NCBI GenBank assembly: GCA_938017885.1
Contig: CALIJD010000251.1
Location: 1 to 15,184, forward strand
Source: an uncultured Granulicatella sp.
GTDB lineage: Bacteria > Bacillota > Bacilli > Lactobacillales > Aerococcaceae
DNA length: 15,184 nt
Direction of reading: 5' to 3'
Positions 1-6,885 of the stretch are shown piece after piece; position 1 is the first letter of the stretch, and every line of letters begins with the position of its first letter. The translations under genes were made by a program, and so were the position numbers. A model generated the notes under the pieces. It did not search any database. It saw only the letters and a program-made list of their open reading frames with translations, and was not told where the DNA came from.

Positions 1-840
1 GAAATAGAACTGAAGGTGGATCAGAGAAGACGAGAATTCTTTAAACTGATTCGAGAAAAACTATTTTTATTAGATGACATTTATGTAATATACTCAGTAA
101 AAACGAACGAACCTTATTTGTTTGCAAATGCATCATTAGATGGAAATAAGGGGATGACTGTTTCAAAATCATGGGTTTATCTGATTCCAAGCTCATACAT
201 GCATTACCGTAAAGATTTTTATAAGAAAAATGAGAGATTTGATTTTAAACGGATTGAAAACGGACCTGAAAAAGAGGGGATTCGTAATTTTCTAAGAGAT
301 TTATTTATATATGATGGAGTAGAATCGATTCAATATTTCACAGAAGATACGTTTATTTTTGCAAAAGAATTAATGGACCTTCCGAATTATGAAGGGGTAG
401 ATGAAGCAGAAATCCCTGTAACGAATCCAGATTTAATGAAGTTTTTGCATCTATCAAGTCAATCGGACGGAAAAGAAGATAAAGAACAAAAGAATATCGG
501 TAACGCATATTTTTATATATTTGCCAGATTTACAAAGACCGCAAAATTTATTGCGCCAATGCGACTTCATGGGTATGAACAACTTCTGGAAGATAACCCG
601 CAAACGGACACAGAACCTAATATTCCTTTTAATTTAGCAATACAACAAGGGAAAACAAAAGAGAAGGCCGTTCAAGTGTATACGGACTGGAAGAGACTCC
701 GTAAACACTTTGGTGAAGAGTATAAAGGGTTAGTTGTAACGCTTGATGAATTGATAAAAGATTATGATGTTGTTATTAATCCTGGAGAATACACGATAGC
801 TGTATTGATGACAGAAGAATTCTTTAATGAAGTAGATTAA
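1..840 (+). CDS. SseB-like domain protein, 5'-truncated by window edge (paralogue of next gene)
   Basis: The reading frame is open from base 1 and ends at TAA 838-840. A GTG at 16 could open a 274-residue protein, but no ribosome-binding site precedes it and the residues before it (E-I-E-L-K) continue in register with the paralogue at 1002-2363. I therefore read this as the C-terminal part of a longer gene. By eye well over half of the residues match the paralogue; shared blocks include REFxKLIREKLFLLDD, KEGIRNFxRDLFIYDG, APMRLHGYxQLLExNPQTD and VYTDWKRLRKH. The C-terminal block (TDW-RLRKH...DVVINPGE) resembles the core of SseB-type domains (enhanced serine sensitivity protein family), which have no defined enzymatic role. 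No signal peptide or membrane segment is visible in the part present. Function unknown; the SseB assignment is pattern recognition, not a search result. Confidence 0.7.
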   Translation, partial: EIELKVDQRRREFFKLIREKLFLLDDIYVIYSVKTNEPYLFANASLDGNKGMTVSKSWVYLIPSSYMHYRKDFYKKNERFDFKRIENGPEKEGIRNFLRDLFIYDGVESIQYFTEDTFIFAKELMDLPNYEGVDEAEIPVTNPDLMKFLHLSSQSDGKEDKEQKNIGNAYFYIFARFTKTAKFIAPMRLHGYEQLLEDNPQTDTEPNIPFNLAIQQGKTKEKAVQVYTDWKRLRKHFGEEYKGLVVTLDELIKDYDVVINPGEYTIAVLMTEEFFNEVD

Positions 841-858
841 ATAGTTATAAGAAAAGCT

Positions 859-910
859 GAAGTGCACCCAAAAAGATAGACAGAAAATCTAATCTTTTTG
901 GGTGCACTTC
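859..910. repeat. Perfect 19-bp inverted repeat, possible IS-end or MITE-like remnant
   Basis: Arms 859-877 and 892-910 are perfect reverse complements, separated by 14 bases. The A-tract lies on the loop side of the GC-rich part and no T-run follows the right arm, so this is not a normal rho-independent terminator. The arm begins GAAGTGCACCCAAAAAG and is followed by ATAGACA. From memory this resembles terminal repeats of some IS150-group IS3 elements (GTGCACCC...TTAGACA). No transposase and no clear target duplication are seen. It sits exactly between two tandem paralogues. Confidence 0.6.
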
Positions 911-956
911 ATTAGTCGGTGGATATTTATTGTCTCTACATTCGTGAAAAGAGCTA

Positions 957-965
957 TGTTATAAT
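957..965 (+). promoter_or_regulatory. Extended -10 promoter for the 453-residue paralogue
   Basis: A consensus TATAAT at 960-965 is preceded by TG at 957-958, giving an extended -10 (TGTTATAAT). No good -35 is present at the right spacing, which is common for extended -10 promoters. It lies 37 bases before the ATG at 1002. Confidence 0.6.
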
Positions 966-1001
966 TGAAGTATCAGCGATTAGCAAATGGGAGGAATATG
1001 A

Positions 1002-2363
1002 ATGGGATTATTCGATTTTTTATTTGGAAAGAAGAAACAGGATCCGAGTTTTACTCTTGGTGTTGTTAATTTTTTTAAGGGAGATGATAATCCTTCAGAC
1101 TTAATGGTAGTGGGCTTTGTGAAGGGGTCCATCAAAGTAGGGGATGAAATTGTGGTAACGAACATGAGTTGTGTAACGGAAACTCCTGTGAAAACAACCG
1201 TTTTATCACTTGAAGTTCGTGAAGGTAAGGTACAAGAAGCTTCAGACACAATGGTGATGGCTATCGTTCAAGATGGGACTAAGCTTGGTATTTATAAAGG
1301 GACAGTGTTGCATTCAGAAAATGCTCCGGATGCTCAACGATATAATGCTTATATTGTTGCGCTTGGAGTCGCTTTTGTGGATGAACAAGAGGGCAAACTT
1401 ACTAAAGAGGATTGTGAAAAATTAGCGGCTTCAGATATTTCGGAGATTTGGCAATTATATTATAGAGTGCATGCTGAAGAGGCTAAACGATTTGAAGCCA
1501 AACAGGTACTATTAAAGTATAAAAGACGAGAATTCTATAAACTGATTCGAGAAAAACTATTTTTATTAGATGATGTTTATGTTGTGTATTCAGTAGAAAC
1601 AGATGAACCTTATCTGTTTTCTCATGCATCAAAAGATGAGAAAGGCTCACTTTTTGTTTCAATGCCAATGGCTCAACTGATTCCAAGTTCGTATATCCAT
1701 AATCTTAAAGAGATGTTTGGAAAAAATGAGAATTTTGATTTCAAACGAATTGATAATGGACCTGATAAGGAAGGGATTCGTAATTTCATAAGGGACTTAT
1801 TCATCTATGATGGAATACGTGGAATTCAATATTGTGGTGAAAAAACAACGATTCTTGCGGAACAACTAGTGGATTTTCCGCGGTATAAAGGGATGGATGA
1901 AATAGAAATACCTGTAACGAATCCGAATCTGATCCAGTGGTTATATTTGGCACGTCAATTGGGTAAACTGAATACGAAAGATAAAAAAACACTAAGCCAA
2001 ATCTATTTATATGAGTATTATAAAGCTTTAAAAACAGCAAAATTGCTTGCGCCAATGAGGCTTCATGGATATGACCAACTTCTTGAAGAGAACCCGCAAA
2101 CGGACGTAGAACCCAATATTCCTTTTGATTTAGCAATGCAACCAGGACAAACGAAAGAGTTGACACTCCGAGTGTATACGGACTGGAAGAGACTTCGTAA
2201 GCACTATGGAGAAGATTGTAAAGCATTAATTGTGACGATTGATGAACAATTAGCGTTTCATGATGTCGTTATTAATCCGGGAGACCATCCGATGGCAGCT
2301 TCTACGATTACGGAAGAATGGTATAATGAAGTGGAGAGGAAAATGAGAAAAGCAACTTCTTGA
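1002..2363 (+). CDS. Multidomain protein: EF-Tu domain-2-like N-terminus plus SseB-like C-terminus
   Basis: The ATG at 1002 has GGGAGG at 989-994, 7 bases upstream. The product has 453 residues. It starts MGLFDFLFGKKK with no signal peptide, so it is probably cytoplasmic. Residues about 14-106 (VVGFVKGSIKVGDEIVV, then KTTVLSLEVREGKVQEAS, then GIYKGTVL) have the layout of the beta-barrel domain 2 of translation GTPases such as EF-Tu, but no GTP-binding domain is present. A charged helical linker follows to about residue 175. Residues about 178-310 and 335-450 read as two SseB-like segments; the second contains VYTDWKRLRKH and VVINPGD. The C-terminal 270 residues closely match the truncated gene at 1-840. 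The gene has its own promoter and a terminator overlapping its stop codon, so it is probably monocistronic. Function unknown; the domain calls are inference from sequence appearance. Confidence 0.75.
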   Translation: MGLFDFLFGKKKQDPSFTLGVVNFFKGDDNPSDLMVVGFVKGSIKVGDEIVVTNMSCVTETPVKTTVLSLEVREGKVQEASDTMVMAIVQDGTKLGIYKGTVLHSENAPDAQRYNAYIVALGVAFVDEQEGKLTKEDCEKLAASDISEIWQLYYRVHAEEAKRFEAKQVLLKYKRREFYKLIREKLFLLDDVYVVYSVETDEPYLFSHASKDEKGSLFVSMPMAQLIPSSYIHNLKEMFGKNENFDFKRIDNGPDKEGIRNFIRDLFIYDGIRGIQYCGEKTTILAEQLVDFPRYKGMDEIEIPVTNPNLIQWLYLARQLGKLNTKDKKTLSQIYLYEYYKALKTAKLLAPMRLHGYDQLLEENPQTDVEPNIPFDLAMQPGQTKELTLRVYTDWKRLRKHYGEDCKALIVTIDEQLAFHDVVINPGDHPMAASTITEEWYNEVERKMRKATS

Positions 2364-2375
2364 GTTGCTTTTTCT
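2348..2375 (+). terminator. Rho-independent terminator overlapping the stop codon
   Basis: AAAAGCAACT (2348-2357) pairs with AGTTGCTTTT (2363-2372) across a 5-base loop, followed by a T-rich stretch. The TGA stop 2361-2363 lies in the loop and at the start of the right arm. Confidence 0.85.
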
Positions 2376-2489
2376 TTGTTTATAACACTGTTAACGTGCA
2401 TAGCAGAAGGATTTTTTGATGAAAATTGAAGATAACTAGGGGAGAGCTAAAAATTTTTTCAAAAACGTTAGAATTTCTTAACTTTTCAG

Positions 2490-2518
2490 TTGATTTTTTC
2501 TGAGAAAAGCGCTATTAT
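2490..2518 (+). promoter_or_regulatory. Candidate promoter upstream of a possible small RNA
   Basis: TTGATT (2490-2495) and TATTAT (2513-2518) are separated by 17 bases. This is close to the sigma-A consensus and lies downstream of the previous gene's terminator. A start near 2525 is expected. Confidence 0.55.
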
Positions 2519-2524
2519 ACAAAT

Positions 2525-2618
2525 AATCTTTTGCTCTGTAATTCATTTTGCACGGCAAGAGATGTTCGACTAACGTTAACTTTCGCAGTGTTTACACCGA
2601 AGGCTAGCGTTTTTTTTT
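2525..2618 (+). ncRNA. Candidate small RNA or terminated leader upstream of queG
   Basis: A promoter at 2490-2518 and a strong terminator at 2572-2618 enclose about 94 bases. No ORF of useful length lies wholly inside (the only ATG reads M-F-D-stop). The first half can form a 7-bp hairpin, CTTTTGC (2528-2534) with GCAAGAG (2555-2561), and the second half is the terminator stem. A separate candidate promoter for queG lies downstream at 2637-2664. It could be a free small RNA or an attenuator in a long queG leader. I do not recognise any of the preQ1 riboswitch classes in it. It is predicted from signals only. Confidence 0.4.
2572..2618 (+). terminator. Strong rho-independent terminator in the queG upstream region
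   Basis: Arms 2572-2585 and 2598-2611 form a 14-position stem with two G-U pairs and one A-C mismatch. GTG/CAC (2588-2590 with 2595-2597) extends the fold inward. Nine T residues (2610-2618) end it. There is no coding sequence between the previous terminator and this one. Confidence 0.8.
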
Positions 2619-2636
2619 ACTCAAAATTTAGACACT

Positions 2637-2664
2637 TTGTGATAAAAGAGAAGTATAGTACAAT
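2637..2664 (+). promoter_or_regulatory. Candidate promoter for queG-trmL
   Basis: TTGTGA (2637-2642) and TACAAT (2659-2664) are spaced by 16 bases, directly after the terminator at 2572-2618 and 28 bases before the queG ATG. Confidence 0.5.
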
Positions 2665-2692
2665 AGATAGGAACAAAGAGAGGAGGTTTTTG

Positions 2693-3901
2693 ATGGATAC
2701 AGCAGTCTTAAAACAGAAAATTATCGCTAAAAGTAAAGAGCTTGGCATCGACAAGATTGGTTTTGCTTCTGCCGAGCCGTTTACGCACTTAGAAGAGAGC
2801 ATGCGCCGTTCTAAAGAACTCGGCCATACGACAGGATTTGAGCATCCAGTGCTAGAAGAGCGTATTTATCCTGAGAAAATCTTCGACACTCCAAAAACCA
2901 TTATTTCCATTGCACTAGCATATCCGACACTTCCAAAGAATAAGCCGGAACGTGTGAAGGGAGAGCGTCGCGGGGCCTTTGCACGGGCTTCGTGGGGGGA
3001 GGATTATCACTTTATTCTTTCAAGACGCATGGAAGCACTGATTAACTACATCAAAGAAGAAGTTCAAGACGAAGATTCTAGGTTTAAGCCGATGGTTGAC
3101 ACGGGTGAATTAATCGATGTGCGGGTGGCTGAGCGTGCGGGAATTGGCTTTGTCGGTAAAAATGGACTTCTCATTACGAAGGAATTTGGCTCGTATGTCT
3201 ACTTAGGGGAGCTGATTACGAATATTGAGTTTCCAACCGATGAAATGGTGGATTACGGGTGCGGTGATTGTACGCGTTGTGTGGATTTCTGTCCAACAGG
3301 GGCGCTACTGGGCGACGGGCGTATGAATGCTATGCGCTGCCTGTCCTATCAGACGCAGACGAAAGGCTTCATGCCGCAAGAATTTCGTAAAAAAATCGGG
3401 CATGTGATTTACGGCTGTGATATTTGTCAGCAAGTGTGTCCGTATAATAAGGGAAAAGATTTCCACCTGCACCCAGAGATGGAACCGTCTGTTGAAGAGA
3501 CGCATCCACTCTTAAAGCCGCTTGTGACAATTTCGAATAAAGAATTTAAGGAACGTTTTGGACAAATGGCGGGGTCATGGCGTGGAAAGAAACCGTTGCA
3601 GCGAAATGCGATTATCGCCTTAGCGAATTACCGCGATAAATCAGCAGTTCCACTCTTACTTCGCGTTATGAAAGAAGATATGCGTCCCGTAATGAAGGGG
3701 ACTGCCGCTTGGGCGGTGGCAGAAATCGTGAACGAGTCCAATCAAGAGATGATTGATTATTTTAACGAGCAAAAAGCAGCCGCGACGAAGAAACTCGAAT
3801 CACTCGAAAATCCGTCGAAGGAAGATATCGAGTTAATCGAAGAATTAGAAAAAGCAATTGTAGTCTTACAAGAAAAATGTAGAGAAGAGGCAAACAAATG
3901 A
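2693..3901 (+). CDS. queG: Epoxyqueuosine reductase QueG
   Basis: QueG reduces epoxyqueuosine to queuosine at tRNA position 34 (tRNAs for Asn, Asp, His, Tyr) using cobalamin and two [4Fe-4S] clusters, in the cytoplasm. The chosen ATG has AGGAGG at 2681-2686; the frame is open further upstream, but that part covers the promoter and terminator. The product has 402 residues. It carries the conserved DTGELIDVR segment with the likely catalytic Asp136. Ferredoxin-like cysteines are C190, C193, C196 and C200 (C-x2-C-x2-C-x3-CP), then C242, C245 and C249 (C-x2-C-x3-CP). A C-terminal HEAT-like helical part (about 300-345) is followed by a charged helical tail. The last codon overlaps the trmL start (ATGA), which suggests coupled translation. 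No other queuosine genes are in the window. Confidence 0.95.
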   Translation: MDTAVLKQKIIAKSKELGIDKIGFASAEPFTHLEESMRRSKELGHTTGFEHPVLEERIYPEKIFDTPKTIISIALAYPTLPKNKPERVKGERRGAFARASWGEDYHFILSRRMEALINYIKEEVQDEDSRFKPMVDTGELIDVRVAERAGIGFVGKNGLLITKEFGSYVYLGELITNIEFPTDEMVDYGCGDCTRCVDFCPTGALLGDGRMNAMRCLSYQTQTKGFMPQEFRKKIGHVIYGCDICQQVCPYNKGKDFHLHPEMEPSVEETHPLLKPLVTISNKEFKERFGQMAGSWRGKKPLQRNAIIALANYRDKSAVPLLLRVMKEDMRPVMKGTAAWAVAEIVNESNQEMIDYFNEQKAAATKKLESLENPSKEDIELIEELEKAIVVLQEKCREEANK

Positions 3902-4407
3902 CGGTGAATCATATCGTATTATTTGAACCACAAATACCGGCCAATACAGGAAATATTGCAAGAACCTGTGCGGCGACGAATTCGCCACTGCACCTAATTG
4001 AACCGCTTGGATTCTCAACGGATGATAAGCATTTAAAGCGTGCAGGGCTCGATTATTGGCATGATGTCAATATTACGTATCACAAATCGCTAGAAGCATT
4101 CCTCGACTATTTAGGCGAACGTCCATTATATTTAATTACAAAATTCGCTAACCGTACTTATGATGAGGTGGATTTAGCCCGCGATGAGGAGCAATTTTTC
4201 ATGTTCGGAAAAGAAACAACCGGTCTACCTGAAGAGTTTATGCGCGAAAACGAAGAGAAATGCTTGCGTCTTCCGATGAACGATACGCATGTAAGGTCAT
4301 TGAATTTATCAAATACGGCAGCGATTGTTGTGTACGAAGCGCTTCGTCAACAACGTTTTGCAGGGCTTGAACTCGTGCACATGTATGACCATGATAAATT
4401 AAAGTAG
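3898..4407 (+). CDS. trmL: tRNA (cytidine/uridine(34)-2'-O)-methyltransferase TrmL
   Basis: TrmL is a small SPOUT methyltransferase that uses S-adenosylmethionine to 2'-O-methylate the wobble base of tRNA-Leu isoacceptors. The 169-residue product has the usual length of the family and its motifs: [13 protein letters not shown] (residues 10-22), FGKETTGLP (103-111) and the knot region [18 protein letters not shown] ending at residue 140. It overlaps queG by four bases (ATGA), so the two are co-transcribed. An alternative name in Bacillus is cspR. No terminator is seen between it and the following small gene. Confidence 0.93.
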   Translation: MTVNHIVLFEPQIPANTGNIARTCAATNSPLHLIEPLGFSTDDKHLKRAGLDYWHDVNITYHKSLEAFLDYLGERPLYLITKFANRTYDEVDLARDEEQFFMFGKETTGLPEEFMRENEEKCLRLPMNDTHVRSLNLSNTAAIVVYEALRQQRFAGLELVHMYDHDKLK

Positions 4408-4415
4408 GTGAGTCA

Positions 4416-4571
4416 ATGGACCAGTCCTTATATTTATGTATTGTTTACGCCATTTGTGCCATTGCCTTTGTGATTTTAGCGGTGGTTTCAAAACCACTGT
4501 ATGCAATCTGTGCTGTATTATTTGCCATTTCGTCAGTGGTGCAAGGTGTTCGCTATTTTAAAAAGAAGTAA
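4416..4571 (+). CDS. Small hydrophobic protein, 51 residues, probable membrane protein
   Basis: The ATG at 4416 lies 8 bases after the trmL stop and has AGGTGAG just before it; the frame ends at TAA 4569-4571. The product is almost wholly hydrophobic: segments of about residues 5-24 and 28-44 could span the membrane twice, with a short break (SKP) between and a basic tail (RYFKKK). The tail suggests a cytoplasmic C-terminus by the positive-inside rule. It is the last gene of the queG-trmL unit; the argS leader promoter begins only 3 bases after its stop. I do not recognise a family. The ribosome-binding site, close spacing and membrane-like composition make it credible despite its size. Confidence 0.65.
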   Translation: MDQSLYLCIVYAICAIAFVILAVVSKPLYAICAVLFAISSVVQGVRYFKKK

Positions 4572-4573
4572 AA

Positions 4574-4602
4574 TTGCAAAATGATGCTAGTTATGATACA
4601 GT
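4574..4602 (+). promoter_or_regulatory. Candidate promoter of the argS T-box leader
   Basis: TTGCAA (4574-4579) and TACAGT (4597-4602) are spaced by 17 bases, with expected transcript start near 4609. Confidence 0.45.
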
Positions 4603-4608
4603 GGATGA

Positions 4609-4845
4609 CAGTTAAATAGCAAAATTGATGAAAAAGAGAGTAGTTTTTAACCGAATGTATTAGCGAGTTGGAAGGGTGAAAGCCAACCATTCATTAAAAA
4701 TGAACCGCACTTTTGAAATGATTATTTGAAATGTAGGATAATCCGGATTCGCCGTTACCGAGTAAAGTGGCTCAATTTGAGCAAGCAGAGTGGTACCACG
4801 GGAATTCTCGTCTCTATATGACTGTCGTCGTATAGGGATTTTTTT
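4609..4845 (+). promoter_or_regulatory. T-box leader for argS, specifier CGC (Arg)
   Basis: T-box RNAs sense uncharged tRNA and switch between antiterminator and terminator. Stem I is visible: AAAAG pairs with CTTTT at the base, the AGTA-type loop GAGAGTAG lies on the 5' side, TTTTTAA pairs with TTAAAAA, GAATG with CATTC, and GTTGG with CCAAC closes the distal part. On the 3' side of the specifier loop, GAAC is followed by CGC (4706-4708) and then A, so the specifier reads Arg. The T-box core AGAGTGGTACCACG lies at 4787-4800; its TGGT would pair with a tRNA end having A at the discriminator position. The terminator stem follows at 4810-4839. Leader start is estimated from the promoter. Confidence 0.9.
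4810..4845 (+). terminator. Leader terminator of the argS T-box
   Basis: Arms 4810-4822 and 4827-4839 form 13 pairs (three G-U) with a 4-base loop and a 7-T run. It competes with the T-box antiterminator. Confidence 0.85.
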
Positions 4846-4894
4846 GTGTAAATGGATATCCGAGTATAAAAAAACAAAGAAAAGGAGAACAAAG

Positions 4895-6586
4895 ATGAAT
4901 TATAAGAAAATTGTTGCAGAACAAATCGCAAAAACAGTCGGCGAGCATTTAAGCGTTGACGAAATCGTATCAATGATTGAAGTTCCTAAATATGCGAACC
5001 AAGGGGACCTCGCTTTCCCTGCATTTACACTTGCGAAAGTATTACGTAAAGCACCACAAGCTATCGCGACAGAAATCGTGGAAGCTGTAAGCGATAAGCA
5101 CATCGAACGCGCAGAGGCAATGGGACCATACGCGAACTTCTTCTTAGAACGTAGCGCTTTTGCCGATGAAGTCTTAAAAGAAGTCTTAGAACTTGGAGAA
5201 CATTACGGTGACTGGGATTACGGTCAAGGTCGTAAAGTGGTTATCGATATGTCTTCACCTAATATCGCGAAACCAATGTCAATGGGACATTTACGTTCAA
5301 CGGTTATTGGGAACGCGATTGCGAACCTTGAGAAAAAAGTGGGCTATGAACCCATTCGTATCAACCACTTAGGAGACTGGGGGACACAATTCGGGAAACT
5401 CATCGAAGCGTACAAATTATGGGGTAGCGAAGAGCTTGTAAAAGCTGATCCAATCGCAGAACTCATTAAATTATACGTTCGTTTCCACGAAGAAGCAGAA
5501 CTAGACCCAACACTAGATGACAAAGGCCGTGCATGGTTCAAGAAACTAGAAGATGGAGATGCTGAAGCCGTTCGTTTATGGGAATGGTTCAGAAGTGAAT
5601 CCTTGAAAGAATTCAACCGCGTGTATGACTTACTCGGTGTGACTTTTGATTCATACAATGGTGAAGCGTTCTATAATGACAAAATGGACGTTGTGGTCGA
5701 CATGCTTGAAGACGCAAACTTACTAAAAGTGGATAATGGCGCTACAATCGTAGATCTTGAAAAATATGATTTACCACCAGCATTAATTAAAAAATCAGAC
5801 GGTGCAACACTTTACATGACACGTGACTTAGCAGCTGCAAACTACCGTAAGAATACCTATGATTTTGCAAAATGTATTTACGTGGTAGGGATGGAACAAT
5901 CAAACCACTTCAAACAATTAAAAGCAGTCTTAAAAGAATTAAACTTACCTTGGTCTGAAAATATCGTGCATATTCCATTCGGACTAATCACATTGAACGG
6001 TAAGAAATTATCGACTCGTAAAGGAAAAATCATCCTTCTTGAAGGCGTGTTAAAAGAAGCGACAGAACTCGCGTTGAAACAAATCGAAGCAAAAAATCCA
6101 TCGCTTGAAAATAAAGAAGCTGTGGCACACGCTGTTGGGGTGGGCGCGGTAATTTTCCACGACTTGAAGAACGACCGTACAAACAACTTCGACTTCGCGC
6201 TTGAAGAAGTCGTGCAATTCGAAGGTGAAACAGGGCCATACGTACAATATACACATGCTCGTGCAATGAGTATTTTACGTAAAGCCAACCATACTGTCGA
6301 TACAAAAGAGGCGTTCTCATTAACAGACGATGATGCGTGGGAAGTATTGAAACTCATCGAAAACTATCCAAACGTAGTCCGCTTTGCTGAAGAAAAATGC
6401 GAACCATCAGCCATTGCAAAATTCGTTATCAATTTAGCACAAGCGTTCAATAAATATTACGCACATACAAAAGTACTTGTTGAAGATGAAGCCTTCAACA
6501 GCCGTATCGCTTTAGTACAAACAACAGCAAGCCTTCTAAAACAAGGCCTAGCGCTTCTTGGCGTGGCTGCTCCAGATGAAATGTAG
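4895..6586 (+). CDS. argS: Arginyl-tRNA synthetase
   Basis: A class I synthetase that charges tRNA-Arg with arginine in the cytoplasm. The ATG at 4895 has AAAGGAG 7 bases upstream; earlier in-frame codons lie in the T-box leader and are not expected to be used. The product has 563 residues, normal for the family. The N-terminal tRNA-binding domain includes [14 protein letters not shown] (31-44). The HIGH-type motif is the segment [17 protein letters not shown] (120-136), the KMSKS-type site is GKKLSTRKG (369-377), and the C-terminal DALR anticodon-binding domain starts near residue 450 (YVQYTHAR). It is controlled by its own T-box leader and followed within a few bases by the tyrS promoter. 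Confidence 0.97.
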   Translation: MNYKKIVAEQIAKTVGEHLSVDEIVSMIEVPKYANQGDLAFPAFTLAKVLRKAPQAIATEIVEAVSDKHIERAEAMGPYANFFLERSAFADEVLKEVLELGEHYGDWDYGQGRKVVIDMSSPNIAKPMSMGHLRSTVIGNAIANLEKKVGYEPIRINHLGDWGTQFGKLIEAYKLWGSEELVKADPIAELIKLYVRFHEEAELDPTLDDKGRAWFKKLEDGDAEAVRLWEWFRSESLKEFNRVYDLLGVTFDSYNGEAFYNDKMDVVVDMLEDANLLKVDNGATIVDLEKYDLPPALIKKSDGATLYMTRDLAAANYRKNTYDFAKCIYVVGMEQSNHFKQLKAVLKELNLPWSENIVHIPFGLITLNGKKLSTRKGKIILLEGVLKEATELALKQIEAKNPSLENKEAVAHAVGVGAVIFHDLKNDRTNNFDFALEEVVQFEGETGPYVQYTHARAMSILRKANHTVDTKEAFSLTDDDAWEVLKLIENYPNVVRFAEEKCEPSAIAKFVINLAQAFNKYYAHTKVLVEDEAFNSRIALVQTTASLLKQGLALLGVAAPDEM

Positions 6587-6589
6587 TCA

Positions 6590-6618
6590 TTGACATCAAG
6601 TAGCATAAGCCGTATACT
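6590..6618 (+). promoter_or_regulatory. Consensus promoter of the tyrS T-box leader
   Basis: TTGACA (6590-6595), 17 bases, TATACT (6613-6618). This is near the ideal sigma-A promoter and starts 4 bases after the argS stop, so tyrS can be transcribed independently. Confidence 0.85.
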
Positions 6619-6624
6619 AAATGC

Positions 6625-6857
6625 ACATATATAAGCAATGAACAAGCGCAGTAGTGGTTGTCCACGGGAGAAAGAAGAGAATTGTCGGTCGGTGCAAGAC
6701 AATCCCCCACATCCGCGAAGTACACTTGGGAGCAATCCGTCAGGACGTCTCATCCGCGATAAGGATGCTCGAGTGGATGATGCCTCGCATCGTCAACAAG
6801 GGTGGTAACACGGTGAAAATCGTCCCTAATAGTCTTTTTGGCTATTAGGGATTTTTT
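6625..6857 (+). promoter_or_regulatory. T-box leader for tyrS, specifier TAC (Tyr)
   Basis: Same architecture as the argS leader. AACAAG near 6640 pairs with CTTG after the specifier, GCAGTAG is the AGTA-type loop, and ATTGTC pairs with GACAAT in the distal stem. On the 3' side GAAG is followed by TAC (6721-6723) and A, so the specifier is a Tyr codon. The T-box core AGGGTGGTAACACGG lies at 6799-6813; its TGGT fits the A discriminator usual for tRNA-Tyr. The terminator stem follows at once. Confidence 0.93.
6823..6857 (+). terminator. Leader terminator of the tyrS T-box
   Basis: TCCCTAATAG (6823-6832) pairs perfectly with CTATTAGGGA (6842-6851), with a 9-base loop and a run of six T. Confidence 0.9.
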
Positions 6858-6885
6858 ATTTACAAGAAAGAAGGGAAGAAACAAG

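Noticed and set aside
919..1104. 61-residue ORF before and into the 453-residue gene
   Set aside because: It overlaps the promoter and start of the real gene in another frame and has no ribosome-binding site.
2525..2692. preQ1 riboswitch upstream of queG
   Set aside because: No stretch fits the conserved cores of the preQ1 classes I know; the visible hairpins are ordinary.
2531..2692. 54-residue N-terminal extension of QueG
   Set aside because: It covers a terminator and the candidate promoter, while AGGAGG sits exactly before the ATG at 2693; QueG proteins do not have such an extension.
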